A stretch of 15,956 bases of DNA from Gyrodactylus bullatarudis (taxonomy: Eukaryota; Platyhelminthes; Monogenea; Gyrodactylidea; Gyrodactylidae). The DNA lies in NCBI GenBank assembly GCA_012064415.1, contig SSNU01000196.1:212324-228279 (forward strand), written 5' to 3'. The position numbers were made by a program, and so were the translations under genes. The notes below the pieces were generated by a model that did no database searches, was not told the DNA's origin, and saw nothing but the letters and a program-made list of their open reading frames with translations. Below, piece after piece: positions 7,582 to 15,956 of the stretch (position 1 is its first letter; each line of letters opens with the position of its first letter).

Positions 7582-9281
7582 CTAAATCTAATAATTTCTT
7601 TTTAACTTTTCCATGTTGTAAAGAATAAAAAAGGGAATATCGGCCAAAAATAGCACGAATAACTCCGATAATAAAAAATATGTGATAGAATTTATTTGGG
7701 GATTCTGTAGGATCACTAAGCTTACTTATTTGCTATAATGTGAATTATACTGTCTATGGGAAATTATATTTTACCAACATCTTGTAACAGCAAACCATTT
7801 ATGAGGAAGCTTTAATAATTTATCAAGTTATGATTTGAGCAAACTTACTGCCCATCTATTTGCTTGTAACAAAATATACATCAAAGCTGAATCTGATAAA
7901 CCAATAAGAGAATTCCAATAATTTATCATGAAGCTTAAGATTCTGTCGATTTTTTTCTAAAATAAAAAATCTTAAGAGAATTTAAAAATCATAAAATCCC
8001 AAATGAAAATCTCTATACACTTAGAATTGATACTTCTATAAGGAAAAATTGGTGCAATAATTTTATTTTGAAGATTTCAGCCTCCATAAATATTTTAAAA
8101 AATTAGTGTATATTTTAAAAGTTTATTCCAATATCAACAGATTGCTATTATGATTGCTTTCATAATAAAAAGGTTATTTAACCCCTATTCTATTTGGAAA
8201 ATTTAAAGAGACTTACGAAAGATTAAATAGATTCATTGCGTCAAACCTCTGGTAAAAGGAATAACAATGCGTGTTATGAACATTTCTGAAAAGAGTCAAC
8301 CGATTCAGAAAATATGTACTCATTGTAAAAACCAAATACAAGATTAAAGTTTTCTTACCCGAACCAGAATAGACCATCTTCGATCAACTGGTTAGGATGA
8401 AAAAAATTTCTTCTTGATGTAGACCTTGATGGAACAAAACTTGGACAAACCTAGATTCTTATAAATTTTCGCCACCCCTAGAGAAGATTTATTTTATGTT
8501 TCTCAAGATCAAAATTGTGATTTGAGAAGAGTTTTCAATTTCAACAAATTACAATTTTCTTATACAGTAGTTTTGCAAAAATTAATGGATATCCTTGTTA
8601 AAATCTGTGTGCCTTGGCTAATAAGTTAGAGGTTTCTCCTGAAAATTATGAATATAAAGTAATCTCATTTGAAAGCAGCTTACTCGGAGATTATCATGCT
8701 TTGTGAAATTGCAAATCTGAAGGAGTCAGAACTTCAAGGTTACAGAATAAATAAAAATCTTCATTTAGCAATCTGGTAATATTGAAATAAATTTGTAAAA
8801 TATACGCTAATTTTGTAATTATAACTCATTTTAAAAAGTAACTTGATTACAATGTACAAAAGATGAAAAGAATAAATTTCAAAAGTTTAAACTTTAAAGC
8901 AAGAGATTGACAGGGAACTCGATCTTAAAAATTCTCACACGTGTTTGCATGATTTGAAGAAAGGACTAATGAATATTGCCATTCTGAAATTATGGAAATT
9001 GAAGCGTTAATTTAAAGCAGAATAATTTTTTAGGAAGAAGAATTTGATCTTGGCATGAATTTGTTCTTATATATCAAAAAGGGTTATTATTACCATGCTG
9101 TTGAATGTTTGATGAAAATCCCTTCATTCTCTATTGCTGACATGTCCGAAATTATCAAAAGATAGTTGACTTAAAGATGGGAATTTAATTTCGGATCAAG
9201 ATTTCAATTTCAGTCATAGAGGTAGAAAGAAACTTCAGATGGTTCAACTTCAGATGATGACGAATTTCTGTGTACTTTTTC
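7582..9281. other. AT-rich stretch, no gene called
   Basis: No long ORF or transposon end was found. One short minus-strand segment (8450-8359) looks exon-like: 30 open codons bounded by a TAG-ending acceptor-like site and a GTAAGA donor-like site. It has no recognisable domain and no partner exon. Confidence 0.4.
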
Positions 9282-9511
9282 GGCCAAATTTGAAATCTTT
9301 GTCTAATCTTGATTAAAAATATCAATATCAAATTGCATTAAATCATTGAAATCGATAAAATTTTGAGCTCAGAAGTTGAAAAAGTAGGAAATTTATTCAT
9401 TTTCGAAATTCGTAAAATGGCCTGATTCAATTTTTCAGTGTAAAAGTAAATTCTTTCCTGACTTTCTGGAGAATATAAAATAGTAAAATTCTGATCTTCA
9501 TGTCAATTAGG
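9282..9511 (-). repeat. Dispersed repeat family, copy on minus strand
   Basis: On the minus strand it starts CCTAATTGACATGAAGAT (9511 downward), as does the copy at 10326 (CCTAATTGACATAAAGAT). It continues through AAATTTCCTACTTTTTCAAC and ATCGATTTCAATGAT to TTAGACAAAGATTTCAAA and ends in TTTGGCC. Shared start and block order define the family unit at about 230-300 bases. Confidence 0.65.
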
Positions 9512-10325
9512 TTCCATTTGGTAGATAAATTTTATTTTTTATTAATGAAAGAAATCCTATTTCATTCACAATCATTTTTAAATTTTTTAACCTTGAAAAA
9601 TCAAAATATTTTGCCCAAATCACCGATAGGATTGAAGTATTTTCATAAAAATCCATGCAACTTTTGAATTTCGATGAAGAGATCATCGAAAGGAAAGGAT
9701 TCTCTTATTGATTTAATCAGGTTTGAGAATAAAAGACGGAAGAGGGAAGTTAGTTCGTTGCTCATGTGAGAGGTTATTATGAATAAATTGATTTCTTACC
9801 AATTTGATGCATTTATTTTAAAACTACTGTAATTGATATGAAGTTACAGAAGTATCGATTTTTTCATCAAGAATTCGAATATGTACGAGTATACATGACT
9901 TTTCGGAATCGAGATCATTATTTTTCCTACTTTCCCCATAGAAGAAAAAATATTCTCCCAACGGAAATAAATTCTCATACTTACTTTTCAAAAACCATAT
10001 TATTTATAAATGATGATGCATACTTATAAGTAGGGCAGTAATTTTGTATTTTGGATATGATGGATAGAATTTTGATACGAATTAGCCACTATAAATTTGC
10101 CTTATGATAGTCGAGTTAATTTTGCTAATTTTTTGCTATTTAGATATGCTATGGCCATTTATAGCAATCCTTTTCCGCGAGCCTACGATAGAAAATGCTT
10201 AGTTAAGCTTCTTTCTTATAGAAAGTTTTTTTAATAAGACTTCGTGAACCTTTCCGAAGTGAAAAGAGTTTTCTCAAGGATGAATATTCAAGTCAAAATA
10301 ATATTTTATATTGTATGCAAATAAA
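9512..10325. other. AT-rich stretch between two inverted repeat copies
   Basis: No gene was recognised. It is bounded by two copies of the dispersed family in opposite orientation, each with its CCTAATTGACAT end facing inward. A 63-codon plus-strand ORF (9838-10029) shows no domain and is not called. Confidence 0.45.
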
Positions 10326-10623
10326 CCTAATTGACATAAAGATGAGAATTTACTTTTTTTACAAGAAAATCAATATTTTTCTTTGGAAAGTCAGGGAAAA
10401 AATTATTTTTCGGATTCTCTAATTGAATGAAGCAATAGGTTGTGGAAATTTAATAAAATTTCCGGAAAAATTCAATCTGACCAAAATAAGGCCGTTTTTC
10501 GAATTTCGGAAATGCACCAAATTTCCACTTTTTCAACTTTTTTACCCAAAATTTTCATCGATTTCGATGATATGAAGCAGTTAAGTGAAGATATTTGGGA
10601 TCAACATTGAACGAAGAATTCGA
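10326..10623 (+). repeat. Dispersed repeat family, longest copy
   Basis: This is the most complete copy. Blocks in order: CCTAATTGACATAAAGAT, GAGAATTTAC, GGAAAGTCAGGGAAA, AAAATAAGGCC, GAATTTCGGAAATGCACC, AAATTTCCACTTTTTCAAC, ATCGATTTCGATGAT, GAAGCAGTTAA, ATTTGGGATCAACATT and GAAGAATTCGAA. From 10514 onward it aligns with 2201-2312 at roughly 80 percent by eye. No ORF and no terminal inverted repeat were seen. Confidence 0.7.
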
Positions 10624-11671
10624 AGATAGCAAAGATTAACAGGATATATACATTTCCACTATTTTTTTTCTAGAAAGAACGTAACAAAAAATTAATTTCC
10701 AGTTTTATCCGGCAGCATTTCATTTCATAAAAATCACCTGAATTCCAAAGCTTAATTGTGAAGGGATTAACTTTGAATTGTATTACAAACAGGTACAGCA
10801 ACTTTCGAAACTTTAAATTCCCATTAGTTAGATGTAGAATAGAAACAGTTGCTTCCAGCGTCTTGTAGAACTAGATGAATAAAAAAAGGTTTTATTTTTT
10901 ATCATGTAATAATAATAAAAGAATTGAAAAAAAATGAAATGAAGGCTGGAAAATAAACTTTTTTTCAATAAAATAATAAAAAAACCTATCATAAATATTT
11001 ATTAACGGGAACTTTAAAACTGTTGTAGAATTTTATTCATTTCTCTGCATTCCTTTTGAAAGATATATCTATTCTTTATTTGACAGACAGCGAGAAAGTT
11101 TATCACCAGCCATTACTTTTTAAATAATAATAAGAATAGGAATATTAAAAAAGTATATTTTTAATGATAGATATTTTTAAAAGGAAATAATAATAATCAT
11201 AATTCTAATATCTATTTTAGTTATTTCCCAAAAACGCATATTTTGAACAGCCTTCAAAACCAAAATATGTACTAGCAGTTCCTTCATTAAGCAAAAAATT
11301 TAAATTTCGATCCAACCAATTCCTACCCCGTCAAATTTCGATCAATGCAAAACTTTTCAATTTGCATTTTTTTCGATCTACAACATGTTGTAGAGAATTA
11401 AGAAGGTTCTAGCGAGTGCCAGGTGACTATTTTTAATACTTTTGAATAATAACCGATACAAAGTCGTCTAGGGGACATTTTTCGATAGGCCTCAGTGAGG
11501 GGTAGAGTAAAATTTCTTCTTTTTCGAGGAATTTTTTAGCTCGCTAAAGTGTGTTTTATTCTTATCGATCAATTTTTATGTAATTTTCAAAAGGCTTGAT
11601 TATTTTTGGAATCAAAGTCAGATTATAAAGATAAATACATTTTTAAGATGAGAAATGGAATTGCTGTCAGT
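10624..11671. other. AT-rich stretch with A/T microsatellites
   Basis: Imperfect AAT/TAA repeats occur near 10905-10985 and 11118-11210. A less AT-rich patch at 11320-11560 contains a perfect 16-base palindrome (11378-11393) and resembles repeat DNA rather than exon. No gene was seen. Confidence 0.45.
11378..11393. repeat. Perfect 16-base palindrome
   Basis: CTACAACATGTTGTAG reads identically on both strands. It lies in a moderately complex, AT-poor patch, so it is less likely to be a composition artefact than palindromes of A and T only. Confidence 0.8.
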
Positions 11672-11736
11672 TTGAGACAGTTGGTATGGTGCTCACACTA
11701 AATTTTCTATTATTTATAACACTCAGGATTGAGACC
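11672..11736 (+). mobile_element. tRNA-derived SINE head or tRNA pseudogene
   Basis: TTGAGACAGTTGGTATGGTG (from 11672) matches the tRNA D-arm pattern TAGCTCAGTTGGTA closely. GGATTGAGACC (11726-11736) is a B box with one mismatch and a missing C, and CAGG/CCTC can flank the loop as a partial T stem. The A-to-B distance (54 bases) is longer than in most tRNAs. No acceptor stem or anticodon arm can be closed. The tRNA ancestry differs from that of the 3782 element. Confidence 0.45.
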
Positions 11737-13434
11737 TCCGGCCAAATAAATTTGATATTAGCTTCCAGAAAACTCCCAACTATTGATTAAAATATTTCAG
11801 CATTAGACATGAATGAAATTTAAAATAATAGAAAACTAGAAGGAAAATGATAAAAGCGTCGTATAGTGATAAATTGGAATTCACATTCTATCAGAAAAAT
11901 TCAAGTTTTACTAGTTTAGTCCACTTCCCTGCAGAAGATATCCCAAAATTACATAAATATATTTAGTTAAAACAAAATTAGTTTTAAATTTAATAAATTC
12001 TAAATTGTTAAAAATGAAATATATTTAAAATATCAGCCATAGTAAATTAAGCTAAAATGTTTCCAAACAATTGGCTTGGATGATTTCATCGATCGGATAT
12101 GAGTCCTTCAAAACCTAAAAGTTGTATTAATCAGTGGTTTAAAGACAATCATAACGTAGTAAAGCGTTAAATTGTCGAATAAATTGTCTAAAAGAAGTAA
12201 TACAAAAACTTTGAGAAGGCAACTCAAGAACTTCTCTGATTTCCATTTCCTTTAGTCTTAATAATCCATAGAAAGTATTTGATAAAATCTTGGGGAAAAA
12301 TATCATTGTTCTATTCTTGTTTTTCGTCAATTTTAGGACGAAACATAACTTAATTTATAGCTAAATTGACTTTGAAGACCCAAATGTTAGCAAAATATTC
12401 AAATTGATTTAAACAGATCTCAAAAACTTATTATCAAAGAACAGAACTAATAAATCAAGTATTTTTTGCTGATTCTAACGGTGCTCTTGAAACAAATCAA
12501 CTCTCTCCAAGAACAGAGTTAGTAATTTGAGGTATCATTTGAAGCCTGCGAAGCATTGGATTCAGGACCAGAGTATGAGCAAGATATTTTAACTAGAAGA
12601 AGCGTAGAATACACCATTTTAAAAAAACCTCGAAAAGCTTTATCCATTTGAGGAAAAACAATTTTAAGATTTCATAATATGAAGCAAATGTCAAGAATGA
12701 TGATCTAATATGGGACTTCCAAAAATTGCATAAATATAGGGTTTTTCACTTCAGAATCGCGAGGCAATTAGGTATAGTTTTTAACTAGCAATAACTGCAT
12801 CTCAGAAAAAAATTATTGTATAAAAACTCGATATAGATGACTTTTTTTTAATTTTAAGTTTCTCCGATCTTTTGGATCTTTTTATCGCACCACTAATTTC
12901 AGTTAAGAATTTGTTTAAATTATTTTCTTTTGCTTCATGTTTTTTTGAAATTTAATCATTTCGTTTAACTCTACTTTACCAAAAAATCAAAATTCCCAAT
13001 TTATGGGATTGTTTCTGATTAAATTCTGTATCAGAACATACTTTACTTTATAATTTATCATGTGTAATTTTAAATAAATGACACATGAATGAATTCCCAT
13101 TTATTAAAAGATATATACTCATTATTAACTTGCCATATGTCTAGTTTATGTTTGATGAACATTGTTTATTCAGACTTGACACAAATTTGTTCATTTGTAA
13201 CAAATACTCTTTAAAAGACATAAAAATTGGAATGTTCTTCTTTATTGATTGAGGATCTGTAAAATTCGAGTAAATTAATAAACAGTAGAGGACTGCTCAA
13301 CTCCTTAGCATATTTAACCGAATATACAAGCATTTTAAGTATTGAAAGCTGAGTTTGAAAATGTATTTAAAAATACTCCAACTTTTTTGGAAGATAAGAT
13401 TTTGCATGTTTTAGTTATAATAAATAATTTACAT
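11737..13434. other. AT-rich stretch, no gene called
   Basis: No gene, RNA or transposon end was recognised. An open frame at 12526-12651 (plus strand, no ATG, ending TGA) has unusually even codon composition and may be an exon relic. A 63-codon minus-strand ORF (12139-12330) has no domain and is not called. Confidence 0.4.
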
Positions 13435-13472
13435 CCGATAATCGGGATGGCTTGGGAAGTGGGTACAGTACC
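13435..13472. repeat. Two adjacent perfect hairpins
   Basis: CCGATAATCGG (13435-13445) and GGTACAGTACC (13462-13472) are each five-pair inverted repeats around one base. They sit within a GC-richer island in AT-rich DNA. They could be protein-binding sites or transposon subterminal motifs. Confidence 0.6.
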
Positions 13473-13698
13473 TACCTTATATGAATTAATATTATTCCAC
13501 CCAAAGTTCAAGTATTAACCTCCTCAGCTTTTTTGAGAAATTTCTACCTTTGTTCTCAGATAGTTCTGACAATAGATTTTTACATAAATAAAATCCTCTC
13601 TATCTGTTTATTACTAGAATTTTTTCGAGAATTGTAATGTTGATAAAAATTGAGCTGTACTCTAATAAACAGTAAATTTTGCTAAATAAATATATAGT
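13473..13698. other. AT-rich spacer
   Basis: No feature was recognised. An AAATAAATATATAG run just before 13699 resembles the TATA-rich sequence before the related motif at 1179. Confidence 0.4.
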
Positions 13699-13720
13699 CT
13701 GATGAGAACCGGTGAAATAT
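13699..13720 (+). repeat. CTGATGAGAACC motif, third copy
   Basis: CTGATGAGAACCGGTGAAAT repeats the first 20 bases of the inverted-repeat arms at 1013 and 1179 with two or three differences. It is likewise preceded by a TATA-rich stretch. Similarity is lost after about 20 bases. Confidence 0.55.
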
Positions 13721-13937
13721 AAGCTTTATAACTAAAGCTATTCTCGATGTATTTGGGAATTCATGATTTTTATAAAAATCTCATCTTTTCATCAAGGTAT
13801 CGAAATTTTTGAAAGATTTTTTGGTAAAAATGTCCACTTTTATTGATTTTAGAAAAAAATTTTTTTGTTGGAAAATTTTAGAGACATCTTAAAATTCGAG
13901 ATAGCGCGGATTTTTAATTTTTTAAACTTTGAGTTGA

Positions 13938-14236
13938 AAATTTTTGTTTATTTCAAGGTCTGAGAGGAATCAAACGTTATTTTTCAGAATCATCTTTAGA
14001 CAATATTTACTCTTATTCATTTTTTTGAAAAAACACACCATTTACGTGCGAAAGTCTACTTCCTATATTTCGATCATTTTTACTGATTGGAAATTGATAA
14101 ACTAGGGTGATCCAAGATCATTTCAAAATGACGGTTTTTTTCAAAAAAATTAATAATAGTAAATATTTTCTTTGTGTAATGATGATCCTGAAAATAACGT
14201 TTGATTCCTCTCAGACCTTGAAATCAACAAAAATCT
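13938..14236. repeat. Large imperfect foldback
   Basis: The left arm 13938-14040 is mirrored by 14129-14236. The inner 53 bases (13942-13994 against 14183-14232 reversed) differ by two substitutions and one indel, sharing TCAAGGTCTGAGAGGAATCA and AACGTTATTTT. The outer halves of the arms (a TATTTACT...TTTTTTTGAAAAAA block) are more diverged. The spacer is about 88 bases. No TA or longer target duplication was identified. It is possibly a foldback MITE. Confidence 0.75.
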
Positions 14237-14337
14237 TTTAAAAAATGTAAGACCGTTCCGAATTCACCTAGAATCTCTGGATAATGAAACCTCATTATTT
14301 ATGTATACAATCTGAGAATTTCAAGTCAGCTTTTGGT

Positions 14338-14362
14338 CTGAACAGAACTGGTGAAAATAAAT
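14338..14362 (+). repeat. Diverged fourth copy of the CTGATGAGAACC motif
   Basis: AGAACTGGTGAAAATAAA matches AGAACCGRYGAAAATAAA of the other copies, after a changed CTGGAAC start. ATTCACCTAGAATC at about 14260-14273 also resembles ATTCACCCAGAATC from the 1-kb arms, but lies upstream instead of downstream of the motif. Confidence 0.4.
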
Positions 14363-15392
14363 CAATATGTCATGGTCAAATATCAATCGAAAACGTCTGC
14401 TCATAAACGAAAAGTCCAAAGTATCTTTCTATAATGTTCAAAATAGGAAATCAAATTGCATGAATTTCTCTGAACGTGATCTTGGTATATGATATTTTGA
14501 ATGGAGGCCTAATTAAGTTTCTATATAGTCCTTAGAGAAGAAGAAGATAATGATCAGACTTATTACAGTATAGAGTCGATCAAGAGATTCAAAAGTTTGA
14601 TGTCGGAAAACTAAAAAAAGTTATCTGATAAATAATAATTTTCTGTTTTCCATTCAAACGTGAGTTCATTCGATTAAATGACCAGATAATGAATTATTTT
14701 CCATGGTCCATCTAGATCTCATGATTGATTTGTCTATTTGACCAAGTATTCTTTTTTGGCTTAATTTTTGAACTTGACCATTTGTATTTCGAATAAATAA
14801 ATCTGCTAGTTCTCTAATTCTGAGACAGTAAAAAAACACTGCCAATCGAATGGGGTCAATTTCTAGATCAAACAGTTGATGGTAACAGCTTTTTTTAAAT
14901 TTCAGTAATGAGTGATGCTAGCAACTTATTTCTATTGAAATCAGATGTTAATTTCAAGTGAAATTTTGGGTAGGACTGGAGCAAACCTCACAACTTCCCG
15001 TCCGGGTAGAGGGGAATATACTGTATATGCGCGATAATTTATTATTTATTTTCGTCAACCCTATATGAAAATACCAATAACTTCAAGCTTTAATAAAATA
15101 GCTTCTGAAAATAGTAGAGCAACGAACGACCCCAAAAATTAATAATAATAAATAATTCAAATTCTCATTCAATTCTTTAATATTAATGTATTAGATTGAT
15201 TGAAATAAAATTCCAACCAGACCTATCATTAGTATTTTAATTAATTTTATATTTCATTAAATTATTAGTTAATCCAAAAATATTTGCCTTCATGAATATT
15301 TATAACATAAACCGTTACAGCATATTCATATTCTTAGCAGATTTTAAAGCTCAATAGTCCATAAACCTATTTCGATCTATTACAGATTTCAG
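14363..15392. other. AT-rich stretch, no gene seen
   Basis: No ORF or RNA was found. A short GC-rich patch (14993-15034, with CCCGTCCGGG and TATACTGTATATGCGCG) is unexplained. An ATTAATAATAATAAATAAT run lies near 15138-15156. Confidence 0.45.
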
Positions 15393-15434
15393 CCAATCCA
15401 ATTTCATAATTAATCCCTTAGAATTTTATAAATA
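15393..15434 (+). promoter_or_regulatory. CCAAT/TATA promoter-like module
   Basis: CCAAT (15393-15397) precedes TATAAATA (15427-15434) by 30 bases. Initiation would be near 15457. The ATG at 15486 opens a 26-codon frame starting MPPVRKKVSSRSNSR, then TAG. The basic peptide is not recognised, and chance occurrence is possible. Confidence 0.3.
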
Positions 15435-15594
15435 TGAACGAGTTGGACTCAATCTCATAAAAAATCTCTCTGTTGAAATAGATGAATGCCACCTGTTCGA
15501 AAGAAAGTATCATCGAGGTCGAATTCTAGGATACCAACGCTTTTGGGTTGTAGGTGCTATTTGTAGATAGACAAGAAAGATTCGTCTACAGGTC

Positions 15595-15704
15595 ATGTTC
15601 ACAAGAACCAAGGTGAACATTCATAGATTTGTCCAAGAAAATGAAAATCATGAGATGAAAAAGACTATATCCCCCACAGGTCACACTGGCTACGCAAGGG
15701 TTAA
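15595..15704 (-). mobile_element. Candidate piggyBac-like terminus
   Basis: Read on the minus strand the segment starts TTAA (15704-15701) then CCCTTGCGTAGCCAG, the usual piggyBac arrangement of a TTAA target followed by a C-rich end. Repeated GACCTGT blocks lie inside, at 15675-15681 and 15588-15594 in plus coordinates. An 8-bp inverted repeat ATGTTCAC/GTGAACAT (15595-15620) could be subterminal structure. The interior lies to the left, but no matching opposite end and no transposase are seen, so a fragment is most likely. Confidence 0.35.
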
Positions 15705-15824
15705 AAGATAGGTTCAAGATTTTTTATTATGATTTTATTTGTTACTTATTTCAGAGTCATAATACAATGATTTCTCCCGTGATCTATCGATGGTCTGGTT
15801 TATTTCTACTTAAAGATAATTATA

Positions 15825-15956
15825 TTAGGTTGTGTGAAAAGTTCTCGGAAAAATTTTCAACTTTTGATTTTGAATCTGTTCTTTAATCAATAAATATAAA
15901 CTATATACGAAAATATTCAGCAAAATCTGCAGAATTTGTTTATATCTTTAAATCTA
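15825..15956 (+). mobile_element. Candidate mariner-type terminal inverted repeat, runs off window
   Basis: TTAGGTTGTGTGAAAAGTTC begins right after TA (15823-15824), the target dinucleotide of Tc1/mariner elements. It matches the general TTAGGTTG...AAGT start of many irritans-type mariner ends. No transposase reading frame begins within the 132 bases available, which suits the leader usual before mariner ORFs. The other end lies outside the window. Confidence 0.45.

Noticed and set aside
8173..8186. TTTAACCCC, and similar TTTAACCC at about 4968 and 7539, as partner ends for the piggyBac-like terminus
   Set aside because: Similarity stops after CCC; none continues with CTTGCGTAGCC.
9838..10029. 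63-codon plus-strand ORF
   Set aside because: No recognisable domain; the length is within chance expectation.
12139..12330. 63-codon minus-strand ORF
   Set aside because: Looks mildly protein-like, but has no domain, no conserved motif and no supporting signals.
15590..15685. Two AGGTCA nuclear-receptor half-sites
   Set aside because: About 90 bases apart and explained by the repeated ACAGGTCA blocks of the candidate transposon end.
1..15956. CRISPR array, bacterial operons, rRNA genes or long tandem satellite
   Set aside because: No regularly spaced short repeats, no ribosome-binding-site/operon structure, and no rRNA-like GC-rich conserved blocks; the sequence is eukaryotic in character.

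Overview
The window is AT-rich, gene-poor animal DNA. It holds one clear protein-coding gene, an apparently intronless class A (rhodopsin-like) G-protein-coupled receptor on the minus strand (5588-6592). Its motifs resemble invertebrate neuropeptide receptors. Long non-coding stretches, TATA/CCAAT and AATAAA signals, tRNA-derived repeats and eukaryotic transposon ends point to an invertebrate metazoan nuclear genome. The composition would suit a compact-gene, AT-rich protostome such as a parasitic copepod, but the species cannot be fixed from the sequence.

Left third (1-3000): this part is built largely from mobile or repeat-derived DNA. A CCAAT + TATA module at 577-633 leads straight into a well-formed hammerhead-ribozyme motif (659-708) of the minimal type I kind known from Penelope-like retroelements, followed by AATAAA. 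Next is a 111-bp inverted repeat (903-1013 / 1179-1289, 4 mismatches) whose spacer carries a shared CCAAT box and outward-facing TATA boxes, like a miniature divergent promoter. From 1305 to 2971 there is a candidate non-autonomous DNA transposon with about 29-bp inverted termini. It is filled with foldback copies of a repeat family that recurs at 9282-9511 and 10326-10623.

Middle (3000-13400): a tRNA-like SINE head (3782-3847), a G-rich tract (5424-5446), the receptor gene with its AATAAA on the minus strand (5491-5486), microsatellites, a second degenerate tRNA-like head on the minus strand (7535-7581) and a third, differently derived one (11672-11736). The rest is AT-rich sequence in which no gene is recognised.

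Right end (13400-15956): short perfect palindromes, a second large foldback (13938-14236), two further copies of the CTGATGAGAACC-type motif seen on the 1-kb inverted repeat, a candidate piggyBac-like terminus ending at a TTAA (15701-15704), and a candidate mariner-type terminal repeat starting at 15825 and running off the window.

The receptor is the only feature with an evident host function. Nothing suggests that the other elements act with it. The most distinctive content is the ribozyme-plus-promoter unit and the divergent-promoter inverted repeat beside it.
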